A stretch of 64,000 bases of DNA from Streptomyces sp. NBC_00443 (GCF_036014175.1 NZ_CP107917.1:4402001-4466000), one strand, 5' to 3'. Positions 24,653 to 33,939 are shown, counted from the stretch's first letter. Program-made: numbers and translations. The notes: generated by a model not told the origin, from the sequence alone.

Positions 24653-25617
24653 TCAGGTGCCGGTGTTCGTCGCCTCCGGGTCGACGCCCACGGTGATCGT
24701 CGCCTGGACTCCCTTGGCGAGGTCGTTCTTCTTGTACTTCAGCTGCAGCAGGCCGCCGGTGGTCCCGCTCTGGTCGTAGATCGTGTCCTCGTCGAGCGTG
24801 GTGCGCTCCGTCGTGGACGTCGAGTACGGCTCCTCTTCGGCACAGAGCAGGACCGTCTCCTCGTCGAAGAAGAACTGGCCGGTGTGGCAGGTGGTGCCGC
24901 CCTCGTAGCCGGCGTCCGTCCACTCGCCGCTGACGTGCACCTTGGTGTGGATGTGCACGCAGCGGCCCTGGTACCAGCCCGGGAAGACGGTCTTGAAGGT
25001 GACGAAGCCCTTGCGGTCCGTCCTCCAGGTTCCGCGCAGATAGCGGGTGTCGCTGGTCGGCTCCTCGTGCCCGCCGCCACCGCCGCCGGCCGGCGGCTCC
25101 CCGACCGGGGAGCCGCCGGCCGGCGGCTCCCGGTCGGGGTGCCGGACGGCACCGCGGTGGGCGTGCCCGAGGGGGCATCCGTGGGCGGGGTGCCGCCCCC
25201 GCCGCCGTTCGAGAAGGACTCGTAGCCCGAGTACAGGCCCAGCGCGTCGCAGTGCCAGATGTCCACGGCCGCGTTACCGACCGGCTTGCAGCTCTCGGCG
25301 TCGATCACCTTGATGCGGAGGGTGAGCGGGATGCCCTCCTTGTCCTCGGTGATGTCCTGGCGGAGCTTGTCGGCGTCGATGTAGTAGGGGCCCTCGGTGG
25401 TCTCCGAGGTGAGCTTGTAGCAGGTCTCCGCGGCGCTGGAGCTGCTGCTCGCCGACGTCTTCGTGCCCTTCGCTCCCGACTCACCCGCGAACGCGCCCGC
25501 CGCGAGCGTGCCGCCCAAGCCGACCGCCGCTGCGGCCCCCGCACTGGCGGCAACGACCTTACGACGCGTCAGATCCCTTTTGTGCTTCGGCTCTTGGGCC
25601 GTGTGGTTTCCCGTCAT
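24653..25617 (-). CDS. Exported intradiol ring-cleavage dioxygenase (one-base frameshift in the sequence)
   Basis: The N-terminal part (25617 to about 25130) has a Tat signal, LTRRKVVAASAGAAAAVGLG, then TTEGPYYID and DIWHCDALGLYSGYE. The C-terminal part (to 24653) has GWYQGRCVHIHTKV and FFFDEETVL in another frame. In intradiol dioxygenases two Tyr and two His hold ferric iron; the His-x-His and the Tyr pair are present. The frames join if one G is added to the three-base G run of the minus strand (CCC on the plus strand at 25129-25131); an adjacent copy of the same Pro/Gly repeat (GEPPAGG) has four. The long Gly/Pro/Thr insert between the metal motifs is unusual. A probable leaderless box, TAGCGT, precedes the ATG. 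A sequencing error is the likeliest cause. Confidence 0.8.
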
Positions 25618-25688
25618 GCCCCGGGACGCTAGGTAAGAGCGCTGTAAGGGGCATGGGCGTGGGCTGTGGTTACCTGTGGAACCTGAAA

Positions 25689-25718
25689 GGGCCCGGAACC
25701 GATCACGGTTCCGGGCCC
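25689..25718. terminator. Terminator hairpin of aspS
   Basis: GGGCCCGGAACC, loop GATCAC, GGTTCCGGGCCC: a perfect 12-bp stem with a 6-base loop, 13 bp after the aspS stop. It is flanked by AA and TT, so it may work on both strands. Confidence 0.85.
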
Positions 25719-25731
25719 CTTGCTCAGCCGC

Positions 25732-27495
25732 CTACTTCGGCTGCGGCTTGCGCACCGTCAGGTGCAGCTCCTTCAGCCGCGCCTCCTCCAGCTCCGTCGG
25801 CGCGCCCATCATCAGGTCCTGGGCGTTGCCGTTGAGCGGGAAGGCGATCGTCTCGCGGATGTTCGGCTCGTCGGCGAGCAGCATGACGATGCGGTCGACG
25901 CCGGGGGCGATGCCGCCGTGCGGCGGGGCGCCGAAGCGGAACGCGCGCAGCATGCCGGCGAACTTCTCCTCGACGGTGTCGCGGTCGTAACCGGCGATCT
26001 CGAAGGCCTTGAGCATGATCTCGGGCTCGTGGTTCCGGATCGCGCCGGAGGACAGCTCGACGCCGTTGCAGACGATGTCGTACTGCCAGCCCAGGATGTC
26101 CAGCGGGTCCTGGTTCTCCAGGGCCTCCAGGCCACCCTGCGGCATGGAGAACGGGTTGTGCGAGAAGTCGATGGCGCCGGTCTCCTCGTCCTTCTCGTAC
26201 ATCGGGAAGTCGACGATCCAGCAGAACCGGAAGACGCCCTCCTCGAAGTGCCCGGCACGCTTGGCGGCCTCGACCCGCACCGCGCCCATGATCTTCGAGA
26301 CCTCGTCGAACTCGCCCGCGCCGAAGAACACGGCGTGGCCGGCCTCCAGACCGAGGCGCTCGGTGAGGACCTTGACGTTCTCCTCGGTGAGGAACTTGGC
26401 GATCGGGCCGGTCAGCGAGCCGTCCTCCGCGACACGGACCCAGGCCAGGCCCTTGGCGCCCTGCGAGACGGCGAAGTCACCGAGCTGGTCGAAGAACTTG
26501 CGGGGCTGCGCGGAGACGTCCGACACCGGCAGCGCACGCACGTGCTTGCCGGCGAACGCCTTGAACTCCGAGCCCTCGAACACGTCGGTGATGTCGACGA
26601 GCTCCAGCTGCGCGCGCAGGTCCGGCTTGTCCGAGCCGTACTTCAGCATCGCCTCGCGGAACGGGATCCGCGGGAACGGCGAGGTGACGTGGCGGCCGCC
26701 GCCGAACTCCTCGAAGAGCTCGGTCATCAGCTGCTCGATCGGCTGGAAGACGTCCTCCTGCTCGACGAAGCTCATCTCGACGTCGAGCTGGTAGAACTCG
26801 CCCGGCGAGCGGTCCGCGCGGGCGTCCTCGTCACGGAAGCAGGGCGCGATCTGGAAGTAGCGGTCGAAGCCGGAGATCATCAGCAGCTGCTTGAACTGCT
26901 GCGGCGCCTGCGGCAGGGCGTAGAACTTGCCCGGGTTCAGACGGGAGGGGACGACGAAGTCGCGGGCGCCCTCGGGGGAGGTCGCGGACAGGATCGGCGT
27001 CGCCATCTCGTTGAAGCCCAGCGCCGTCATCTTGTGGCGGATCGCCGAGATGACCGACGTACGCAGCAGGATGTTGCGGTGCATGCGCTCGCGGCGCAGG
27101 TCCAGGAAGCGGTACTCCAGGCGCCGCTCCTCGTTGACCCCGTCCTCGGTGTTGATGGTGAAGGGGAGCGGGGCGGCCGCGCCGAGCAGCTCGACCTCGC
27201 CGACCTCGACCTCGATCTCACCGGTGGGCAGCTCGGAGTTGATGTTCTCGGTGCCACGGGAGACGACCTTGCCGTCGACGCGGACCGTGGACTCCTTGGA
27301 CAGCTTGTCCAGGGCCTCGTACGCGGGCGTGCCGGGACGGGCCACGAGCTGCGTGATGCCGTAGTGGTCGCGCAGATCGATGAAGAGGATGCCGCCCAGG
27401 TCGCGCCGATTGTGCAGCCAGCCACTCAGTCGGACGTCGGTGCCGACGTCAGAGGAGCGGAGCTCGCCGCAGGTGTGGGACCTGTACCGATGCAT
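25732..27495 (-). CDS. aspS: Aspartyl-tRNA synthetase
   Basis: 587 aa, the length of bacterial-type AspRS. The N-terminal OB-fold anticodon domain (residues 1-105) has VRLSGWLHNRRDLGGILFIDLRD. The class II catalytic core follows, with motif 2 FRDEDARADRSPGEFYQLD (residues about 215-233), and motif 3 GVDRIVMLL near residue 555. The bacterial GAD insertion lies at about 300-420 (GAGEFDEVSKIMGAVRVE). It charges tRNA-Asp; in genomes without AsnRS such enzymes also charge tRNA-Asn, which cannot be decided here. The gene is divergent from a phosphatase gene, and a parS site lies 36 bp upstream of its start. Confidence 0.97.
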   Translation of the reverse strand: MHRYRSHTCGELRSSDVGTDVRLSGWLHNRRDLGGILFIDLRDHYGITQLVARPGTPAYEALDKLSKESTVRVDGKVVSRGTENINSELPTGEIEVEVGEVELLGAAAPLPFTINTEDGVNEERRLEYRFLDLRRERMHRNILLRTSVISAIRHKMTALGFNEMATPILSATSPEGARDFVVPSRLNPGKFYALPQAPQQFKQLLMISGFDRYFQIAPCFRDEDARADRSPGEFYQLDVEMSFVEQEDVFQPIEQLMTELFEEFGGGRHVTSPFPRIPFREAMLKYGSDKPDLRAQLELVDITDVFEGSEFKAFAGKHVRALPVSDVSAQPRKFFDQLGDFAVSQGAKGLAWVRVAEDGSLTGPIAKFLTEENVKVLTERLGLEAGHAVFFGAGEFDEVSKIMGAVRVEAAKRAGHFEEGVFRFCWIVDFPMYEKDEETGAIDFSHNPFSMPQGGLEALENQDPLDILGWQYDIVCNGVELSSGAIRNHEPEIMLKAFEIAGYDRDTVEEKFAGMLRAFRFGAPPHGGIAPGVDRIVMLLADEPNIRETIAFPLNGNAQDLMMGAPTELEEARLKELHLTVRKPQPK

Positions 27496-27530
27496 CGTCG
27501 TTCATCCAGTCTTCGCGGATCGGGGGGCCT

Positions 27531-27544
27531 GTTTCACGTGAAAC
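27531..27544. promoter_or_regulatory. parS: parS site (ParB binding)
   Basis: GTTTCACGTGAAAC is a perfect 14-bp palindrome identical to the Streptomyces parS consensus. It lies between aspS and the divergent phosphatase gene, in a place where ParB spreading would not interrupt a coding region. A half site, CGTGAAAC, follows at 27549-27556. In Streptomyces, parS sites cluster near oriC and direct chromosome segregation during sporulation. Confidence 0.93.
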
Positions 27545-27673
27545 TTTCCGTGAAACTCCCCCCAGCCTACCGGGGACCCCAAGATCGGCTCCCCACCATT
27601 TGGCGGTGCCCGCGGGCCCTTCCGGACCAGGTGCCCCGTACAGCTTCGGTGGCAGTGTGCGATCACCTCTTCT

Positions 27674-27686
27674 TAGAGTGGGGCAA
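27674..27686 (+). promoter_or_regulatory. Leaderless -10 box for the phosphatase gene
   Basis: TAGAGT (27674-27679) lies 6 bases before the ATG at 27686, and no ribosome binding site is present. A leaderless transcript is expected. Confidence 0.5.
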
Positions 27687-29907
27687 TGCGCACTGATGAG
27701 CCCCTGCCCGCCGTGGGGGAGGTTCTGGCCGCCCTCGCGACCGGACTGTGGCACTGGAACACCGCCACGGGACTGGTCACGGTCGACGCGGAGGCGGCAA
27801 GGCTGCTCGGGCTGCCCCCCGAACAGGCCACCCTCAGCCAGGCCCAGGTGCGCGCCCGCCTGCACCCGGTCGACTGGAACGAGATCAGCGGGGTGATCCA
27901 GCTCGCCGTGGCCGAGGGCACGCTCGGCGAGGCGCGGGTGCGGATCATGGACGAGCGGGGCCGGGTGATCCGGCTCGGCCGCAGCCGCTTCCACGCCTCG
28001 TTCGACCGCGGGAAGAAGTCGTACGAGGTGACGGGCTCCCTCCAGGAGGTCACCGAGCCGGTGCCGGGCACCTCGGCCGGGCGTACGGCGGTCACCGGCG
28101 ACTGGCGGCGCTCGCGGGAGGCGTTCCTGCTGGACGCGGGCCGGGCGCTGGCCGAGGCGCGGTCCACGGCGGAGGTGCTGCGGGTCGCGGCGGGCCTGTC
28201 GATGCCGGGCTTCTCACCGGACGGCCTCGCGGTGTTCGGGGTGACGGGCGACCGCCTGACGATCATCGGCCATCACGGCCACCAGCCCGGCGACGAAAGC
28301 CCGTTCACACACATGGCCCTGGAGACGGACTACCCGGCCGCCGAGGTCGTCCGCACCGGCCGTGCCGTCTATCTCTCCTCACCCGAGCAGTACCACCACC
28401 GCTACCCGGTCACCTGGCCGCTCGCCGCGCACTTCAACCGGCAGTCCTGGGCGTTTCTGCCGCTGACCGTGGCGGGCCGCACGATGGGCGCCTGGATGGC
28501 GGCGTTCACCTATCCGGTCGCCTTCACGCCCGACGAGCGGTCCGTGCTGACGACGGTGGCCCGCATGCTCGCCCAGGCCCTCTCACGCGCCGAGGCCGCC
28601 GAGTCCGCGCGGGAGCTGACGGACGGCCTCCAGCGTTCGATGCTCCCTCAGCTGGGCCCCGAGATACCGGGCATGAGCGTGGCGGCACGCTATGTCCCGA
28701 CCGGCGGCGGGCTTCAGGTCGGCGGTGACTGGTACGACATGATCCCGCTGCCTGGGGGCACCTCCCGGACGAAGTCTGAGGGAGGCCGCTTCGCCCTCGT
28801 CATCGGTGACGTCCAGGGCCATGACGTACGGGCCGCGGGCCTGATGGGCCAGCTGCGGATCGCGCTGCGCGCCTACGCCTCCGAGGGCCATCGCCCCGAC
28901 GCCGTGCTCTCCCGCGCCTCGCGCTTCCTGCACGGCATGACGTTCGGCTCTCTCGACGAGGACCCGACCGATCTGCGCTTCGCGACCTGCCTGTACGTCG
29001 AGGTCGACCCCACGACCGGGCTGCTGGACATCGCCCGCGCCGGCCACCCGGACCCGGCGATCCGCATGGTCGACGGCACGGTGCTCGCCCGCCCGACGGC
29101 CGGCGGTCTCCCGCTCGGTATCGACCCGGATGCCGACTACCCGACGACCCGGATCACCCTGGAACCCGGCGAGACCATGCTGATCTGCACGGACGGCCTG
29201 ATCGAGACCGGCGGCCACGACCTGGAGACCGGCTGGAAGCGCATCCGCACGATCCTGGAGGACCACGACGGCGACCTGGAGGAACTGGCCGACGCCCTGG
29301 TCCAAGCCGTCCACGGCCCGTCCTCCCACCACACCACCGGCCCGCTCGCCGACCGGCGCGAGGACGACATAGCGGTACTGCTGCTGCGGCGGCAGGAGGA
29401 GGGTGCGGCTGCGGTGATCCGGTCGCCGTACGGCCGACGGTCCGGCGCACCATGCTGTCGGTGGCGCAGGCCGAGCCGGAGCGGGTCGCGGTGGCCCGGC
29501 AGCAGCTGCGGGAACTGCTGCACGACTGGGCCTGCGACGACCAGGTGGACTCGGCGGTCCTGCTGCTGTCCGAGACGCTGACGAACGTCCTCGTCCACAC
29601 CGACTCCGACGCCCTGCTGCTGGCCGAGGTGCGGGGCGAGCCGGGGGAGCGCCGGATGCGCGTCGAGGTGACGGACACCAGCGACGACCTTCCTCACCGG
29701 CGCCGACCCGGCGAACTGGCGTCGTCCGGGCGGGGCCTGCTGCTGATCGAGCTGCTGGCTCACGCGTGGGGTGTGGACCCGCGGGGCGAGGGCAAGAGCA
29801 TCTGGTTCGAGCTCTACGAGTCCGAGGGCGCCGGGGGCTCGGCCGGGTCGGGGGGCACGGACGGGTCGGGAGGCGCCGCCGGTTCGGAGCGCTCCGAGTC
29901 GCCGTAG
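27686..29907 (+). CDS. PAS-GAF-SpoIIE phosphatase fused to an anti-sigma-type HATPase (one-base frameshift)
   Basis: The first frame gives an N-terminal PAS-like domain (residues about 1-120), a GAF domain (about 145-310) and a SpoIIE phosphatase domain (about 335-570) with GGDWYD, GDVQGHD, ICTDGLIE and EDDIAVLLLRR. After 29400 this frame turns into Arg/Cys-rich nonsense until 29581. Another frame from about 29410 to 29907 reads VRPTVRRTMLSVAQ and then a histidine-kinase-like ATPase domain (LSETLTNVLVHTD, SGRGLLLIELLAH). The 130-bp overlap of the two frames argues for one protein broken by an indel near 29395-29420, though a coupled pair starting at ATG 29452 cannot be excluded. The fusion would combine phosphatase and anti-sigma-kinase functions in stress signalling. 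Confidence 0.82.
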
Positions 29908-30935
29908 CGCTCTCTCAGTTCGTGCACGACTCCGGTGGCGGCTGCGGTGAGCGGCACGGAGAGCAGCATGCCGAGGATGCCGGCCACGGAGGCCCCCGCG
30001 GTGATCGTCACCATGACGACGGCCGGGTGCATCTGGACGGTCCGGCTCTGGATCGCGGGCTGGAGCACATGCCCCTCCAGCGCCTGCACGGCGAGCACCA
30101 CGCCGAGCACCCACAGCGCGATGACGAACCCCCGGTCGGCGAGCGCGACCAGCACGGCGACCCCGCCTGAGATGAAGGCGCCGAGGTAGGGGATATAGGC
30201 CCCGACGAAGACGAGCGCGCCGAGCCCGACCGCGCCCGGGACGTCGAGGATCAGCAGTCCGACGGTGATGCACAGGGCGTCGATGAGGGCGATGAGGGTG
30301 GTCCCCCGCATGAACCCCTCCACGGCCCGGAAGGCCCGCCTGGCCATGGCCTCCGCGAGGTCGCCGCTCCCGGCCGGGACCACGGCCCGCAGCGCGTCGG
30401 CGGCCCGGTCGGAGTCCCGCAGGAAGAAGAAGACGAGCAGCAGCGCGAGCACCGCGATGGCGATGGTCTCGCCCACGACACTGACCCCGCTGATGACTCC
30501 GGAGGCGGCCGTCCCGCCGAACTTGGCGAGCAACTCCCTGGCGTTGGACGCGAGATCGTCCAGCGAGGTCCCGGCGGCCCCGAAGTGGCCTGTGAGGTCC
30601 CGGCCCGCCTGCTTGAGCGAGGCGACGATCTCGTCGCCGCTGTCCACGATCGCGGCGACGACGATGTAGACCGCCCCGCCGACGACGGCCACCACGGCGA
30701 CGCAGGTGAGCCCGGCGGCGACCGACCGGTTCACCTTGGCCTTCACCAGCCGCCGGTACAACGGTTCGAGCAGCGCCGTTCCCAGCATGGCGAGCAGCAC
30801 GGGCACCACGGCCGTACTGAACTCCACGGCCAGCCGGATCCCGACGTAGACGACCCCGGCGACGAGCAACACGACGACGCACCAGGCGGCGAGCCGCCGG
30901 ACGGGATCGGGGAGCAGCGGGGTGGGGGCCTGCAC
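29814..30935 (-). CDS. AI-2E family transporter (PerM/TqsA-like permease)
   Basis: 373 aa with about seven hydrophobic helices, including WCVVVLLVAGVVYVGIRLAV, VVPVLLAMLGTALL, IAIAVLALLLVFFFL and VGLGALVFVGAYIPYLGAFISG; the last, with its conserved PYLG, is the family signature. EGHVLQPAIQSRTVQMHP is the other conserved motif. Members include TqsA (autoinducer-2 export) and sodium/proton antiporters, so substrate is open. The C-terminal tail (AAPPDPSVPPDPAEPP) overlaps the end of the converging phosphatase/HATPase gene by 94 bp, with Gly/Ser repeats on one strand and Pro repeats on the other. Confidence 0.9.
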   Translation of the reverse strand: MQAPTPLLPDPVRRLAAWCVVVLLVAGVVYVGIRLAVEFSTAVVPVLLAMLGTALLEPLYRRLVKAKVNRSVAAGLTCVAVVAVVGGAVYIVVAAIVDSGDEIVASLKQAGRDLTGHFGAAGTSLDDLASNARELLAKFGGTAASGVISGVSVVGETIAIAVLALLLVFFFLRDSDRAADALRAVVPAGSGDLAEAMARRAFRAVEGFMRGTTLIALIDALCITVGLLILDVPGAVGLGALVFVGAYIPYLGAFISGGVAVLVALADRGFVIALWVLGVVLAVQALEGHVLQPAIQSRTVQMHPAVVMVTITAGASVAGILGMLLSVPLTAAATGVVHELRERYGDSERSEPAAPPDPSVPPDPAEPPAPSDS

Positions 30936-31060
30936 GATTCCAGCGGATCATGCGCGGAGCGACGCTGTCGTGCGCGGGCGGACCGGGTGGGTGACGGGAC
31001 GACGGAAGGCCCGCAGCCGCACCGGGGAGGGTGGCGCGGAGGCGGGCCTGCTCGTGTCGG

Positions 31061-31096
31061 CGGGTCCAGCGGGTCCAGCGGGTCAGGCGGGTCAGG
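31061..31096. repeat. 9-bp tandem repeat
   Basis: CGGGTCCAG twice, then CGGGTCAGG twice, making four 9-bp units. The array reaches into the stop codon of the pirin gene (31092-31094). It is probably a slippage product with no evident role. Confidence 0.75.
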
Positions 31097-32072
31097 CCTT
31101 GGACGGACCGTCGGCGCTCATCCCGTGCACGGCCGGAATCGTGCCCAGCCGGCCCTTCTGGAAGTCGTCGAAGGCCTGCTGGAGTTCGTCACGTGTGTTC
31201 ATGACGAACGGGCCGTAGTGGGCCATCGGCTCCCGGATCGGCTGCCCGCCCAGGAGGACGACCTCCAGGTCCGGCGTGTGGGAGTCCTGCTTCTCGTCGG
31301 CGCGGACGGTCAGGGAGCCGCCGCTGCCGAAGACCGCCGTCTGGCCCAGCTGGACGGGGCGGGCTTCCGCACCCACCGTGCCGCGACCCGCGAGGACGTA
31401 CGCGAGGCCGTTGAAGTCCTCCCGCCACGGCAGGGTGACCTCCGCTCCCGGGGCCAACGTCGCGTGGATCATCGTGATCGGGGTGTGGGTGATGCCGGGG
31501 CCCTGGTGGCCGTCCAGCTCGCCCGCGATGACGCGCAGCAGCGCGCCGCCGTCAGGGGTGGTGAGCAGCTGGACGTTGCCGCCGCGGATGTCCTGGTAGC
31601 GCGGGGCCATCATCTTGTCCTTGGCCGGGAGGTTCACCCACAGCTGCAGGCCGTGGAAGAGACCGCCGGACATGACGAGGGACTCCGGCGGGGCCTCGAT
31701 GTGGAGGAGGCCGCTGCCCGCGGTCATCCACTGGGTGTCGCCGTTGGTGATGGTGCCGCCACCGCCCTGCGAGTCCTGGTGGTCGAAGATCCCGTCGATG
31801 ATGTACGTGACGGTCTCGAAGCCGCGGTGCGGGTGCCAGGGGGTGCCCTTGGGCTCGCCCGGCGCGTACTCCACCTCGCCCATCTGGTCCATCATGATGA
31901 ACGGGTCCAGGTGGCGGTAGTTGATCCCGGCGAACGCGCGGCGCACCGGGAAGCCCTCACCCTCGAAACCGCTCGGCGCGGTCGTGACGGTCAGCACGGG
32001 ACGGGCCACGGCGTCGGCGGGCGCGGCGACGCGCGGCAGCGTCAGCGGGTTCTCGACGGTCACTGCAGGCAT
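31092..32072 (-). CDS. Pirin family protein
   Basis: 326 aa. ATG 32072 is preceded by a perfect Shine-Dalgarno (AAGGAGGTACC), so an earlier in-frame ATG at 32096 is not used. The N-terminal cupin half has the metal-binding GTPWHPHRGFETVTYIIDG (His, His, then Glu) and a following conserved segment, SGLLHIEAPPE. The C-terminal cupin half (residues about 190-290) has lost these ligands, as is usual. Bacterial pirins bind Fe and some act as quercetinases or bind pyruvate dehydrogenase; the role here is unknown. Confidence 0.93.
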   Translation of the reverse strand: MPAVTVENPLTLPRVAAPADAVARPVLTVTTAPSGFEGEGFPVRRAFAGINYRHLDPFIMMDQMGEVEYAPGEPKGTPWHPHRGFETVTYIIDGIFDHQDSQGGGGTITNGDTQWMTAGSGLLHIEAPPESLVMSGGLFHGLQLWVNLPAKDKMMAPRYQDIRGGNVQLLTTPDGGALLRVIAGELDGHQGPGITHTPITMIHATLAPGAEVTLPWREDFNGLAYVLAGRGTVGAEARPVQLGQTAVFGSGGSLTVRADEKQDSHTPDLEVVLLGGQPIREPMAHYGPFVMNTRDELQQAFDDFQKGRLGTIPAVHGMSADGPSKA

Positions 32073-32139
32073 GTCGGTACCTCCTTGTGCGTCCACTTTA
32101 GTTGAGCATTGAACTTCTTGCTACCCCTAACGGGAAGAA

Positions 32140-32201
32140 CCCGGAGGGCATTCCCTCCGGGCACAGCCGAAGGCCGACACCCAAGGTGGGTGCGGCCTTC
32201 G
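32140..32201. terminator. Two hairpins between pirin and the DHA2 efflux gene
   Basis: CCCGGAGGG-CATT-CCCTCCGGG (32140-32161) has a perfect 9-bp stem. A second hairpin at 32168-32201 pairs CGAAGGCCG with CGGCCTTCG, with a further GACACCC/GGGTG stretch above. Both follow the 3' end of the efflux gene (minus strand) at a distance of 60-120 bp and precede pirin on the same strand. Confidence 0.65.
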
Positions 32202-32261
32202 TCACAAGGACCGGTGCTGCGGGAGCGGCTCAGTGTGCCAGGAAGAGCGCGGACTCGGAGG

Positions 32262-33776
32262 TCAGACGACCGGTTCCGGCTGCTTCTCGGGTGTGCCCTC
32301 CGGGGCGGCGGCCGGCTTGCGCCGGTCGTCCCGCATCACCAGCGTGGCCAGCAGCGCCGCCGCCAGGACGCCGATCGCGCTGACCGTGAAGGTGGTGGAC
32401 ATCGAGGCGGTGAAGGCCTCGCGGGCCGCCGCGACCAGACCGGCGTCGCCGCCGGCCACCGCCCCGGCGATCGAGTGCTTCGCCTCCTGCGGCGTCCCCT
32501 CGGGCATCCGGTCCGCGAAGCCGCTCGACAGCAGCGAGCCGAGGATCGCGATGCCGAGCGCGGTGCCGGCCTGCTGGATGGTGTCGTTCAGGGCCGAGCC
32601 GACGCCCGCCTTGTCCTCGGGGATGGTGCCCATCAGTGCGCCGACCGCGGCCGGCATCGCGAGGCCCGCGCCGAGGCCGAGGAGACCGAGCGCCACCGCC
32701 GGGACCGTGAAGCCGGAGTCCGCCGACACCGTGGCCATGAGGGCGAAGCAGGCCACCATCACCAGCATCCCCGCGAGAATCACCCACCGGTTGCCGTACT
32801 TCGCGGCGAGCTTGACGCCCACGCCGTTGCCGAGCAGAGCGGTGATCGCCAGCGGCAGGAAGGCGAGGCCCGCCTCGAGCGGCGAGTAGCCGAGCACGAA
32901 CTGCAGGTACTGGGTGAGGACCAGCAGCAGACCGCCGTTGCCGATCTGCACGAGCGCCAACGAGAGCGAACCGCCGCTGAAGTTGCGGTGCTTGAACAGG
33001 ACCAGCGGGACCATCGGGGACTTCGTGACGTTCTCCCAGACCACGAAGCCGACCAGCGAGCCGAGCGCCACCACCAGGGTGAGCGTGGAGCGGCCGCCCA
33101 GCGCACCGTGCTGCGGGAGCTCGATGATCCACCAGACCAGGGCCGTCATCCCGACCGCGGACAGCACCGCGCCCAGCGGGTCCGCCTTCTGCCAGGGCGC
33201 CCTGGACTCCGGCATCAGCGTCAGAGCGGCGACGATCGCCAGTACCACGATCGGCACGTTGATGAAGAAGATCGACTGCCAGGAGAAGCGGTCGATCAGG
33301 ACGCCGCCCAGCACCGGGCTGCCGACCAGGCCGAGCATCGACACCGAGCTCCAGGCCGCCATCGCCTTGCCGCGCTCCTCCTCGTCGAAGACGGTGATGA
33401 GGATCGACAGGGTTGACGGCATGATCAGGGCCCCGCCGACACCCATCGCGACGCGCACGGCGATCACCTCGCCGGGGCTGGTGCACCAGGTCGCGGCCAG
33501 TGAGGCCGCCCCGAAGAGCAGGAGCCCGATCAGCATCACCTTCCGGCGCCCGAACCGGTCGCCCAGGCTGCCGGACGTGAGCAGGAGTCCGGCGAAGACC
33601 AGGATGTAGGAGTCCAGGATCCACTGGGTGTCCTGGGCGCTCGCCCCGATGTCCCCGGTCATCACGGGCACCGCGACGGTCAGCGCCATGCTGTCGACGA
33701 CCAGCACCAGCGTGCTCAGGCAGAGCACGATCAGGATCCACCAGCGGCGTGGATCACGAGTTCCCTTGACGTCCAT
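32262..33776 (-). CDS. MFS efflux transporter, DHA2 (EmrB/QacA) family
   Basis: 504 aa from ATG 33776, which has GGAGGGG six bases before it; ATG 33791 is an alternative. Fourteen helices are expected. DHA2 signatures are clear: LDSYILVFAGLLLTSGSLGDRFGRRK (motif A, residues about 60-85), RVAMGVGGALIMPSTLSI (motif B), LVGSPVLGGVLIDRFSW (motif C) and ALNDTIQQAGTALGIAILG (motif H region). Substrates of this family are cationic or lipophilic drugs exported with proton exchange. It is divergent from a TetR-family gene across a 148-bp gap full of repeats, the usual arrangement of a repressor and its efflux pump. Confidence 0.93.
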   Translation of the reverse strand: MDVKGTRDPRRWWILIVLCLSTLVLVVDSMALTVAVPVMTGDIGASAQDTQWILDSYILVFAGLLLTSGSLGDRFGRRKVMLIGLLLFGAASLAATWCTSPGEVIAVRVAMGVGGALIMPSTLSILITVFDEEERGKAMAAWSSVSMLGLVGSPVLGGVLIDRFSWQSIFFINVPIVVLAIVAALTLMPESRAPWQKADPLGAVLSAVGMTALVWWIIELPQHGALGGRSTLTLVVALGSLVGFVVWENVTKSPMVPLVLFKHRNFSGGSLSLALVQIGNGGLLLVLTQYLQFVLGYSPLEAGLAFLPLAITALLGNGVGVKLAAKYGNRWVILAGMLVMVACFALMATVSADSGFTVPAVALGLLGLGAGLAMPAAVGALMGTIPEDKAGVGSALNDTIQQAGTALGIAILGSLLSSGFADRMPEGTPQEAKHSIAGAVAGGDAGLVAAAREAFTASMSTTFTVSAIGVLAAALLATLVMRDDRRKPAAAPEGTPEKQPEPVV

Positions 33777-33811
33777 GACGTTCCCCTCCATGACGCTCTC
33801 CCCGGCTCTGT

Positions 33812-33930
33812 GAACACCGTTCCTTCGTTGCGAACACTGTACGCATGGCGGAACGGTGTTCGCAACCGCCGATTCCTGTACGCTCGATGCGAACGACGTA
33901 CGCAGGGATGCGAATACGCAGGGATGCGAA
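33812..33930. promoter_or_regulatory. TetR operator cluster: 12-bp inverted repeat and 16-bp tandem repeat
   Basis: GAACACCGTTCC (33812-33823) and GGAACGGTGTTC (33850-33861) are perfect inverted copies. GTTGCGAAC (33827-33835) and GTTCGCAAC (33858-33866) form a second inverted pair. TACGCAGGGATGCGAA stands twice in tandem at 33899-33914 and 33915-33930, ending at the ribosome binding site of the TetR gene. The half site TGCGAA recurs through the gap. Both divergent promoters must lie here, so repression of pump and regulator together is likely. Confidence 0.75.
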
Positions 33931-33939
33931 GGAGTGCCG

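Noticed and set aside
23073..25178. A 701-residue MFS protein with a long N-terminal domain
   Set aside because: The extra part crosses the LacI operator and the dioxygenase gene and lacks coding character; ATG 24473 has a good ribosome binding site.
32109..33416. Long plus-strand frames opposite the DHA2 transporter gene
   Set aside because: Arg/Gln/His-rich text typical of antisense shadows in G+C-rich genes.
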